This document shows positions 1 to 8,236 of a stretch of DNA of 36,068 bases, in pieces. A program made the position numbers and the translations under genes. Every line of letters begins with the position of its first letter. The first letter of the stretch is position 1. Under the pieces are notes generated by a model. That model had not been told where the DNA came from, did no database searches, and was given only the letters and a program-made list of their open reading frames with translations. Source of the DNA: Rickettsiales bacterium (GTDB taxonomy: Bacteria; Pseudomonadota; Alphaproteobacteria; Rickettsiales; UBA998); NCBI GenBank assembly GCA_019749855.1, contig JAIEPI010000139.1:1-36068 (forward strand), in the 5' to 3' direction.

Positions 1-465
1 GGCGCAAATCGCGGGGTGAGCACGAGATTCTGGCCCGAGGTGAGGAAGCGGTGGCCGGCGCCATCCTGATCCATGATCGCCAGCCGCTTGATCCGCTTCG
101 TGCGCGGGCCGGTTTCGGAGACATAGACAATGCGGCTGTCGAAATAGCCGGCCTCGCCGGTGAGGCGCGAATAGACGAGATCGGCGCATTTGTGCGCCGC
201 GCGCCGCCAGCCGGCCGCGGTGGTGACAAAGCCCTGCCGCGCGATCTCGCCGCCGGCGAACACGTCATAGGCATAGCAGGCGAGGGTTATCCCGCCATCG
301 GGATTGGCGGTGACCGTGCCCGTCACCAGCGCCTGCGCCGCGATGGTGCGCCAGGCCGGGAAATCGGGTTTCAGCACATCATCGATGCCCACACTGGTGG
401 TGTATGCGGCCGGGTCGATCGGCTTGAACAGGCCGGAGGACTTCAGATCACTGGCGATCACCTGC
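1..465 (-). pseudogene. tolB: TolB (Tol-Pal beta-propeller protein) N-terminal fragment, running off the left edge
   Basis: Reverse-strand reading gives QVIASDLKSSGLFKPIDPAAYTTSVGIDDVLKPDFPAWRTIAAQALVTG...YDVFAGGEIARQGF...RRAAHKCADLVYSRLTGEAGYFDSRIVYVSETGPRTKRIKRLAIMDQDG, typical of TolB. Higher GC than the rest of the window. No signal peptide or start of its own. Confidence 0.8.
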
Positions 466-650
466 ATGGTATGAAGTTTTGCGGCTGTGACAGAGAGAAT
501 GCCCGAGCCACAGCCCACATCCAGTAGCTGGCCCCCGTCATGGGGTGGCCCCAGCACACCTAATATCTCCAGCAGCAAAGCCGTTGAGGGGTGGGCACCG
601 GAGCCAAATGCAACGCCTGCTTCAATAAGGATGCTGGGTGTCTGTTCCAT
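460..650 (-). pseudogene. Ribosomal protein L11 methyltransferase (PrmA)-like fragment: SAM-binding core only, fused in frame to TolB
   Basis: Reverse-strand reading MEQTPSILIEAGVAFGSGAHPSTALLLEILGVLGPPHDGGQLLDVGCGSGILSVTAAKLHTM. It has the AFGxGxHPST and DVGCGSGILS motifs but lacks the PrmA N-terminal domain, and it continues without a stop into TolB sequence. Confidence 0.7.
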
Positions 651-792
651 GATTTCTCCACATATGGAAAAGAATTCTATCACCAACTACTACATTTTGT
701 GAAAATCCTCTAGCATCTGTCATATGAACTTGGCATGATGCATCTGACAGGCGCATTGGCATTTGTCATCATTCAACGTCGGAGGGTTTAGT

Positions 793-1296
793 ATGGCTAT
801 ACGTTTGCCTGACCTTGAGACACCTGCGTTCAATCCTATCGAGCTGGCTGAAGAAGTTATGACGCACCGTGAGGTGCCGTTTGATCGCCCGCTTGAAGAT
901 GAACTGGTGGCCGAGCTCACTGGACACTGGTGTAATTATCGGTTGTGGCTATCCTGGGAAGAATCTCTGGGTGCACTGATGCTAACCTCTTCATATGACA
1001 TTAAAATTCCAGAACAACATCGGGCGCTTCTCTATCCCCTGGTGGCGCGTATTAATGAGAACGTACTGCTGGGCCATTTTGATATTTCCTCGGAAGATGG
1101 CACTGTTTCTTATCGTTATGGGCAGCTGGCGACTGATTCCAAAGCCATCACACAGACCCTGCTGGAAGAGCTGATCGACATTGCCGCTGCTGAGTGCGAG
1201 CGGTTTTATCCTGCCTTCCAAACCGTGCTGTGGGGCGGACAAAATAGTGAAGATGCATTAAAACTCGTTTTGTTTGTCCACGCAGGAGAAGCATGA
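793..1296 (+). CDS. YbjN domain-containing protein
   Basis: ORF with start at ATG 793 preceded by GGAGGG; MAIRLPDLETPAFNPIELAEEVMTHREVPFDRPLEDELVAELTGHWCNYRLWLSW...; located immediately upstream of proC. Confidence 0.75.
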   Translation: MAIRLPDLETPAFNPIELAEEVMTHREVPFDRPLEDELVAELTGHWCNYRLWLSWEESLGALMLTSSYDIKIPEQHRALLYPLVARINENVLLGHFDISSEDGTVSYRYGQLATDSKAITQTLLEELIDIAAAECERFYPAFQTVLWGGQNSEDALKLVLFVHAGEA

Positions 1297-2120
1297 GCGA
1301 CCCACATCTGGTGATGCTCGGCTGTGGCCGAATGGGTGCCGCATTGCTTTCACAATGGTTGGCGACGGGCGCATGGAAACATGACGTGACCGTGGTTAAG
1401 CCCACGCCAGCACTTCCTGACGGGCTGGGAAACCACCGAAAAATTCACTGGGTGGCCGATCTTGAATCGTTACCCGCTCATACGCTGCCGTCCGTCGTTG
1501 TTTTAGCGGTAAAGCCACAAACACTGGCAGAGACATTGCCTCTTTGCGCTAGTTTATTGGGCAACACCCTGCCCTATCTCACGATTGCTGCGGGACGTCG
1601 CATCCGTTTCTATCAGGAGCATTTAGGGGCAGGCGTGAGGCTTGTACGAGTGATGCCCAACACACCCTGCTTCATCGGAATGGGCATGACGGCGCTACAT
1701 GCCTCCGCCACGGCGAGTGAATCAGATACTGATTTGGCGGAAGCCTTGATGCGTGCCGTCGGCGAAACCACCTGGTTATCCAGTGAGGATAGCATGGATA
1801 TTGCCACGGCGATTTCAGGTAGTGGCCCCGCCTATGTTTTTTACTTTATGGAATGCCTGATTTCCGCCGCCATAGAGATGGGATTGGACGAACAGACCTC
1901 TCGCCTACTGGTTGTACAAACGTTGCATGGCAGTAGCGAACTAGCCTATCTCACCGGTGAACCGCTGGCGAAACTTCGCCAGGATGTTAGCAGCCCTGGA
2001 GGCACCACGGAAGCCGCATTATCGCACCTTATGCATCCGTCAGGACAGTTGCGACTGATGTATGATGCCGTTCAGGCGGCTCTGCAAAAAGCACGCGAAA
2101 TTGCTGCATCTGCACAGTAA
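1293..2120 (+). CDS. proC: Pyrroline-5-carboxylate reductase
   Basis: N-terminal Rossmann MLGCGRMGAALL; VMPNTPCFIGMGMTAL; AISGSGPAYVFYFMECL; DVSSPGGTTEAAL. ATGA overlap with the upstream gene. Confidence 0.95.
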   Translation: MSDPHLVMLGCGRMGAALLSQWLATGAWKHDVTVVKPTPALPDGLGNHRKIHWVADLESLPAHTLPSVVVLAVKPQTLAETLPLCASLLGNTLPYLTIAAGRRIRFYQEHLGAGVRLVRVMPNTPCFIGMGMTALHASATASESDTDLAEALMRAVGETTWLSSEDSMDIATAISGSGPAYVFYFMECLISAAIEMGLDEQTSRLLVVQTLHGSSELAYLTGEPLAKLRQDVSSPGGTTEAALSHLMHPSGQLRLMYDAVQAALQKAREIAASAQ

Positions 2121-2229
2121 TCTAGGGTTGTATTTTTTCTTTGTGCGCCGCGCCATCAAAGGGGTTGACGTAAGTTAAAATATATTGCATTGTGCATTTC
2201 AGAAGTGAGTGCAGATGTATTTTTATTCT

Positions 2230-2252
2230 GCACGCTTGTGCGTGCTTTTTTT
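2230..2252 (+). terminator. Candidate rho-independent terminator after proC
   Basis: GCACGC-TTGT-GCGTGC followed by TTTTTTT. Confidence 0.6.
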
Positions 2253-2333
2253 AACTGTGCTCAGCATTAGACAACCTCTGATGTGAGCCACAATAACTGA
2301 TCAAACGTAAACAGGTTCACAAAGGAGTTTATC

Positions 2334-2759
2334 ATGGCTGCGAAGTCCAACACTGCAAACTACAACGAGATGTGGAAATCATGGAGCGAGTACAAAGTTC
2401 CTGCGATGGACATGAACAAATTTTTCGCGATGCAACGTCGCAATATGGAAGCGTTCACCGCTGCCAATCAAATGATGATTGAGAGCGCACAGGCCATTTC
2501 CAAGCGTCAAACCGAAATGGTTCGTGACACGGTGGAACAGTTCCTCAAAACCTCAAAAGAGCTGATGAACTCGAAATCCCCTGAAACCAATACAACACGT
2601 CAAACTGAATATGCGAAATCCATGTACGAGAACGCTGTCAGCGGTGCACGTGAGATTTCCGAAATGGCAAAAAAATCCAGCATGGAAGCTTTTGACATGT
2701 TGAATCGTCGTGCAGCAGAAAGCGTTGAAGAAATTTCTTCTTTCGCTAAAGCAGCGTAA
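2334..2759 (+). CDS. Phasin family protein
   Basis: 141 aa helical protein ...MDMNKFFAMQRRNMEAFTAANQMMIESAQAISKRQTEMVRDTVEQ...; AAAGGAG RBS just upstream. Confidence 0.85.
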   Translation: MAAKSNTANYNEMWKSWSEYKVPAMDMNKFFAMQRRNMEAFTAANQMMIESAQAISKRQTEMVRDTVEQFLKTSKELMNSKSPETNTTRQTEYAKSMYENAVSGAREISEMAKKSSMEAFDMLNRRAAESVEEISSFAKAA

Positions 2760-2780
2760 CACAAACGATCCCGCTATTGA

Positions 2781-2813
2781 AAAAGGGGTTCTCAACCGAG
2801 AACCCCTTTTTTT
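2781..2813 (+). terminator. Rho-independent terminator after the phasin gene
   Basis: 13-bp perfect stem AAAAGGGGTTCTC-AACC-GAGAACCCCTTTT followed by TTT. Confidence 0.9.
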
Positions 2814-2931
2814 GTATGTTATGGCTGCCACGTCAGGGATATTGACATAAATTCCTGACAAAATTCGTGGGATTTTAATAGCATCCTGCGTTTGAATACC
2901 TTATTCCATGAGATACAGATGCTGATCTGAA

Positions 2932-4656
2932 ATGGATAGAGACATGCCGTCGATATATTCACCTGGTGATAACTACAAAGCGCCCAGCTTTTCTAAACTT
3001 TTGCAGCTTGTTCTGATACCAGAACGTAGTTTTTATGTGCTGGCGATTGTCTATGGTCTGGCCATCAGCCTATTGACACTAGCCGTGCCCATATCCGTAC
3101 AAACGCTGGTGAGCACCGTGGCCAACACCGCTTTGTTAAATCCCGTGGTCATCCTCTCGGTGATGCTGCTGACGTTGCTCGGCTTCTCAGGAGCGCTCAA
3201 TGCGTTACAATATTATGTTATGGAACTGTTTGAGCGGCGGTTTTACGCGCGCATCACCGGTGATATCGCGCTTCGAAACATCTATGCGCAATACTCGCAT
3301 TTCGAAAGCATTAATCGGGCGGAGCTGATTAACCGCTATTTTGAGATCATGGTGGTTCAGAAAAACGTGCCGTTGCTGGTGACGGGGGCGTTTTCTCTTG
3401 GTCTGCAAACGGTGGTGGGAATCAGCATCGTTTCATTTTACCATCCTGTGTTGTTGATGTTTAACGTCCTGCTTTTGCTGGCAATCATCGGTATCTGGAA
3501 AATCTGGGGCGCGCGAGCCATGCATCAAGCACTTGATGTCTCGGCAGCCAAATACACGGCGGCGCGCTGGCTGGAGGAGCTGGCACGAGCCAACCATTTC
3601 TTTAAATCAGAAAAACATATTCTGTTTGCTCTGGATCGCACGGACGAGTTAACCGGCAATTACATTAATGCGCGCAAGAAACTCTTCCGCTCCACCATCT
3701 CTCAAAACATCAGCTTTCTTCTGCTATATGCGCTGGCCAGCTCGATGCTGCTGGGCATTGGAGGATGGCTGGTGATAAGTAATCAATTGACGCTTGGCCA
3801 ATTAGTCGCGGCGGAGCTTATCCTCTCCGCGATTTTATTTGGGCTCTCCAAATTTGCCAGCCAGCTTTCACTTTTTTATGAGCTTTACGCGTCCTTGGAA
3901 AAAATTTCACATTTTTATAAAATCCCCTTAGAGGATACCAATGGTCGCTACACACTCGATGCGCACACCAGCACCGACATCACGATTGATAAGGTGGAGC
4001 ACCGTTTTCGCAGTCGCCACTTTATTCTGGATTTCATGTTACCGGCTGGCTCAAAAATCATGGCCGTTACCAGCTCAAATACGCTTGAGAAGCTGATTAT
4101 TGATCTACTGCAGGGACATCGTGAACCGACGCAGGGCCGCATTCTAGTCGGCCAGCATGATCTACTTGATTACAATCTGCATGTGTTGCGTGAGCGAATC
4201 CTTGTGCTTGATAATGCGATGATGATTGAAGGCACCATTGAGAATTACCTGCATTTTGGCTGCCCCAAAGCCTCGCGTGCCGACATCCATCACGTCCTGC
4301 GCGCTGTTGATCTCGAGGAAACCATTGGCCATCTCAAAGACGGTTTAGAAACAGAAATTACGCCCTCTGGCTATCCCCTATCTTATGTTGAGGTCTTGCG
4401 CCTGAAGCTGGCAGTTGCATTGTTATCCAAACCCAATGTGCTGGTCATCACTGAGATTTATGACATTCTCAATCATAGTCAACGTAGACATATCTTTGAA
4501 TATATTCATGGGCTTCCTGAGATGAGCCTGTTGTATTTTTCCAATCGCCAGGATGTACATCATTTTGACCAATATCTGCTGATGAACCATAACTCACAAA
4601 CCTATTTTTCCTCTCTGGAAGCACTGCGTCAGGCAGAAATTTTAGGAGGCACATGA
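2932..4656 (+). CDS. Type-I-secretion-like ABC transporter, TM domain fused to a degenerate nucleotide-binding domain
   Basis: N-terminal multi-pass TM region, then an NBD-like fold (SKIMAVTSSNTLEKLIIDLLQGHREPTQGRILVGQHDL...EGTIENYLHFG...). Adjacent HlyD and TolC genes. Walker A, Q-loop, signature, Walker B Asp and H-loop are all substituted. Confidence 0.85.
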   Translation: MDRDMPSIYSPGDNYKAPSFSKLLQLVLIPERSFYVLAIVYGLAISLLTLAVPISVQTLVSTVANTALLNPVVILSVMLLTLLGFSGALNALQYYVMELFERRFYARITGDIALRNIYAQYSHFESINRAELINRYFEIMVVQKNVPLLVTGAFSLGLQTVVGISIVSFYHPVLLMFNVLLLLAIIGIWKIWGARAMHQALDVSAAKYTAARWLEELARANHFFKSEKHILFALDRTDELTGNYINARKKLFRSTISQNISFLLLYALASSMLLGIGGWLVISNQLTLGQLVAAELILSAILFGLSKFASQLSLFYELYASLEKISHFYKIPLEDTNGRYTLDAHTSTDITIDKVEHRFRSRHFILDFMLPAGSKIMAVTSSNTLEKLIIDLLQGHREPTQGRILVGQHDLLDYNLHVLRERILVLDNAMMIEGTIENYLHFGCPKASRADIHHVLRAVDLEETIGHLKDGLETEITPSGYPLSYVEVLRLKLAVALLSKPNVLVITEIYDILNHSQRRHIFEYIHGLPEMSLLYFSNRQDVHHFDQYLLMNHNSQTYFSSLEALRQAEILGGT

Positions 4657-5648
4657 TGACAGAGTTTTCACAGCATCATAAGCAGCGCTTAAACACACTG
4701 CATCAAATGCGCATACCCAGAGTGATGCAAAGTGTCGCCCGCCTTGTGCGCGTGATGATACTCACCATCATTATTTTTTTAGTCTTCACCCCTTGGGTTC
4801 AGACAGCTCCTGGCAGTGGCCATGTCACCGCGTTTTCTCCAGGTGATCGTTTGCAAACCGTGAATGCACAAGTCAGCGGGCGCATCAGTCGCTGGTTTGT
4901 ACAGGATGGCGTGCAGGTAAAAGAAGGCGACCCCATCGTTGAAATTATTGATAATGACCCTCGTCTTGTGGAGCGGCTGCGCGCTGAACGCGATGCCGTC
5001 ATACGCAAATTTGAAGCCGCGCAAATTGCGGTGGAAACAGCGGAGATAAATCTCAACCGACAGGAAGATCTCTACAAGCGAGGCCTGAGCGCCCGTAAGG
5101 AATTTGAGGAAGCGCGCATCAAATACAAAACGCTTAAATCGGCGGCCGCGCAGGCATCAGCTGATGTCAATAAAGCGGATGTACAGCTATCGCGTCAGGC
5201 CAGCCAGCTTATCACGGCGCCCCGCGATGGCACCGTGGTGCAAATACTGTCCGGTAATCTTGCCACCTTCATCAAGGAGGGGGATCAGCTCGCCACGTTT
5301 TTACCTAATGACAGTCGTCTGGCCGTGGAGCTTTATGTCAATGGGTTGGATATTCCTCTCATCCGTGCCGGCCGTCATGTTCGCTTGCAGTTTGAGGGGT
5401 GGCCGGTGGTGCAGTTTAGCGGCTGGCCATCCGTCGCCATTGGGACGTTTGCGGGGATTGTCACGGTGGTAGAGCCAAATGTTTCGCCTAACGGCCGCTT
5501 CCGGCTGCTGATCACGGAAGATCCGGCTCAGCCTTGGCCATCACGTCATTTTCTACGTTTTGGTGCCAAGGTAAAGGGATGGGTGTTGCTCAATAAAGTA
5601 CCCTTGGGGTATGCTTTCTTTGCAGGAGGTGCTGCAATCCTCCATTAA
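4653..5648 (+). CDS. HlyD-family periplasmic adaptor (membrane fusion protein)
   Basis: N-terminal TM, barrel-sandwich hybrid motif VNAQVSGRISRWFVQDGVQVKEGDPIVEI, coiled-coil region, LITAPRDGTVVQ. Overlaps the ABC gene by 4 nt. Confidence 0.9.
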   Translation: MMTEFSQHHKQRLNTLHQMRIPRVMQSVARLVRVMILTIIIFLVFTPWVQTAPGSGHVTAFSPGDRLQTVNAQVSGRISRWFVQDGVQVKEGDPIVEIIDNDPRLVERLRAERDAVIRKFEAAQIAVETAEINLNRQEDLYKRGLSARKEFEEARIKYKTLKSAAAQASADVNKADVQLSRQASQLITAPRDGTVVQILSGNLATFIKEGDQLATFLPNDSRLAVELYVNGLDIPLIRAGRHVRLQFEGWPVVQFSGWPSVAIGTFAGIVTVVEPNVSPNGRFRLLITEDPAQPWPSRHFLRFGAKVKGWVLLNKVPLGYAFFAGGAAILH

Positions 5649-6957
5649 GCATTATCCGGAAATTCTTCAGGCACGAGCTGGCATCGATGCACGGCGTGGC
5701 GCGGTGACGGCGGCAAAGGGGGTTTTTGATCTTGAGTTGAATCAGGATAGCTATGCCCGTGCGGCGGGTTTTTATGATGGGAAAATTGTTGATACACGCA
5801 TCCAAAAACGTATTGAGGGCACCAATACGCAGGTCTATGGCGGCTACCGTATCGCCGATGGCAACTTTCCCATCTATGAAGATAAACTCTTTACGAATAA
5901 TGACGGTGAATTTTCTCTGGGTGCGATATTTTCTTTGCTACGTGATCGCGCCATTGATGAAGATCGCTTCAGCTTAAGTCAGCGTGAGCTTGAACTGAAG
6001 GCTTCCACGCTCGACCTGTTACTGACAAAAGTTTCCGTGCAACATGAAGCCATGCAGGCCTATGCTGATTGGCTGGCAGCGGGGCAAATCGTCAATGTGC
6101 GTCGTGATCTGCTGGAGATTGCACAAAAGCGCCAGTCTGGTTTAAGCCAGCGCGCGGCACGGGGGGATGTTGCCAATATCTTTGTCACAGAAAATCAGCA
6201 ATATTTACTGGCGCGGCAAACACAACTAAACGACGCAGAGCGCGACTTTATCACGACAGCCAACCGCCTCTCTCTCTATTGGCGAGACGCACAAGGGCAG
6301 CCTGTGACACCAGTTGCCACATTACTACCCAAGCGTTTTCCCATCACCCATTCGCCGCTGGGCGAGCATGCAGAAGAAGATGCCATGCAGCGACTTCGCG
6401 CCCGTCCGGAATTTGATATTTTGGATACCTCCATTGAACAAGAAAAGAATCGTCTGGCGCTGGGCGAGAATCGCCTGCTACCGCGGGTGAATCTGGGAGT
6501 GGAAACCGCTCGCGATTATGGTGACGGCAGCCCAACGCGTGATGAAACAGAAGCGCTGGTTAAGCTGAATATATCGATTCCTTTGCAGCAGCGCGCAGGC
6601 AGAGGCATTGTTGCGCAAGCCAATGCTAAGCTGAAAGAGCTGGATTATCAGCGCAGGCTGCTCAATGACCGTATTCATGCGGAAATAAAAAATATTGTCG
6701 CTGAGATTAATCTGGCAGAACAAAATGTGGCACTCACCGAGAGTGAAGTGAAAGTGGCAAACATCATGCAGCGCGCCGAGCAGGAGCGTTTCACCAGCGG
6801 CGCCAGTGATTTCTTTGTGGTGAATTTGCGAGAAGACAATGTCGGCAATGCCCGCATTAAACAAACTCAGTCGCAATTAAAACTGTTTAAATCAGTGGCC
6901 AATTATTACGCGGCTACAGCAAATCTGGCGAAGCTTGGAATCGAAGACAAGCGCTAG
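5611..6957 (+). CDS. TolC-family outer membrane efflux protein (no visible signal peptide)
   Basis: MLSLQEVLQSSIKHYPEILQARAGIDARRGAV..., TolC-type coiled-coil repeats; overlaps the HlyD 3' end by 38 nt in another frame. Confidence 0.8.
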   Translation: MLSLQEVLQSSIKHYPEILQARAGIDARRGAVTAAKGVFDLELNQDSYARAAGFYDGKIVDTRIQKRIEGTNTQVYGGYRIADGNFPIYEDKLFTNNDGEFSLGAIFSLLRDRAIDEDRFSLSQRELELKASTLDLLLTKVSVQHEAMQAYADWLAAGQIVNVRRDLLEIAQKRQSGLSQRAARGDVANIFVTENQQYLLARQTQLNDAERDFITTANRLSLYWRDAQGQPVTPVATLLPKRFPITHSPLGEHAEEDAMQRLRARPEFDILDTSIEQEKNRLALGENRLLPRVNLGVETARDYGDGSPTRDETEALVKLNISIPLQQRAGRGIVAQANAKLKELDYQRRLLNDRIHAEIKNIVAEINLAEQNVALTESEVKVANIMQRAEQERFTSGASDFFVVNLREDNVGNARIKQTQSQLKLFKSVANYYAATANLAKLGIEDKR

Positions 6958-7700
6958 AGTAATGTTCGCACAAGCCAGAAATACCATGGGTACGGCAACA
7001 GGCGCAGCAGCTTCATCACGCGTGTGAAGCGCTTGGGAAAATGAATATCAAAGCGGTTGGTTTTCATGCCGGCAACCATGGCGCTCGCTGCCTGCTCGGG
7101 CGAGATCATCATCGGCATTTTGAAGTCATTTTTATCCGTGAGTCGCGTTTTGACAAACCCTGGATTCACCACCTGCACCTTAATGCCCGTTGTCTCCAGA
7201 TCAATGTAGAGATTCTCCGCCAGATGCAGTAGTGCGGCCTTGCTTGCCCCATAACCGATGGCCTTGGGTAGCCCACGATATCCTGCCACACTTGCCACCA
7301 GCACAATATGGCCTTGCTGGCGAGACAGCATCGCGGGAAGCACCGAATCCAGTACTCGCAATGCACCGCTAAAGTTCACGTCAATCATCTGTTCAGCGCG
7401 CGCCAGATCCATGCCCTGAGCACTCATTGGATCATAAGCGCCCGCATTGTAAATCACGATATCAGGTACCCCCTGCTGGATGACTTCCTGAAAGGCATGG
7501 CGCACACTCTCACGGGACGTCACATCCATCACGGCCACCTGATGGCCCTGCCCCGCTAATCCTTGCTGCACTTCCAGCAACCGCTGTTGTTGCCGCGAGG
7601 AAAGAATCAGTTGTGCCCCCTCATGGGAGAGCTGCGTTGCCAATGCCGCACCAATCCCCTCGCTGGCACCGATCAGCCAGATCCGCTTGCTCTGAAACAT
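6954..7700 (-). CDS. Short-chain dehydrogenase/reductase (SDR)
   Basis: GASEGIGAALA Rossmann motif, YNAGA, YGASKAAL catalytic motif. Confidence 0.9.
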   Translation of the reverse strand: MFQSKRIWLIGASEGIGAALATQLSHEGAQLILSSRQQQRLLEVQQGLAGQGHQVAVMDVTSRESVRHAFQEVIQQGVPDIVIYNAGAYDPMSAQGMDLARAEQMIDVNFSGALRVLDSVLPAMLSRQQGHIVLVASVAGYRGLPKAIGYGASKAALLHLAENLYIDLETTGIKVQVVNPGFVKTRLTDKNDFKMPMMISPEQAASAMVAGMKTNRFDIHFPKRFTRVMKLLRLLPYPWYFWLVRTLL

Positions 7701-7705
7701 GTGGA

Positions 7706-8236
7706 TTACTCTTTACGGAAGGCGATCACCAGCTCACCCACTTTCAGGCCAAATTTTTTCATTGAAGTGCGGTTAATGAGGGTTTTCTCATCAATCAAAT
7801 ACATCCAGTCATCCATCGAGAGATCAATCGTTTTACCAGAATCACGTTTGGCGCGCAGCGTGTATTGCATGTTCACGGCATTGCCAAACTGCGAGCCCTC
7901 AGCCTTGCCCACCACGTCATGCGCGGTGCCAGTGAAATGGTGATCATCATCATAGGTCACCGTCCACACGCGCTCATCTTTGCGACCATCACTATAGGTG
8001 AACCACTCCTTCAGCGTGCCTTGATTACCCACCCAGCTTCCTTCCATCACCACGTAAAACTGGCGATCCACTTTGCCGGTGTAATCGAACAAAATGCCCC
8101 ATGCTTCCAGCCGCCCATTGAGATATTGCCGTAGATCCAGCACCGGCATGTTGTTTTTATAATCCTCTGGGCTATGGCCAGAGCAACCACCCAACATGAA
8201 CATCAGGCTAGCAACAAATGTTTTAATTTTTTTCAT
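7706..8236 (-). CDS. DUF3833-like lipoprotein
   Basis: Lipobox-like MLGGCSG; FDYTGKVDRQFYVVMEGSWVGNQGTLKEWFTYSDGRKDERVWTV. Confidence 0.75.
   Translation of the reverse strand: MKKIKTFVASLMFMLGGCSGHSPEDYKNNMPVLDLRQYLNGRLEAWGILFDYTGKVDRQFYVVMEGSWVGNQGTLKEWFTYSDGRKDERVWTVTYDDDHHFTGTAHDVVGKAEGSQFGNAVNMQYTLRAKRDSGKTIDLSMDDWMYLIDEKTLINRTSMKKFGLKVGELVIAFRKE

Noticed and set aside
51-702. Plus-strand ORFs 51..527 and 487..702
   Set aside because: They are antisense to the clearly readable TolB/PrmA frame and show no family features.
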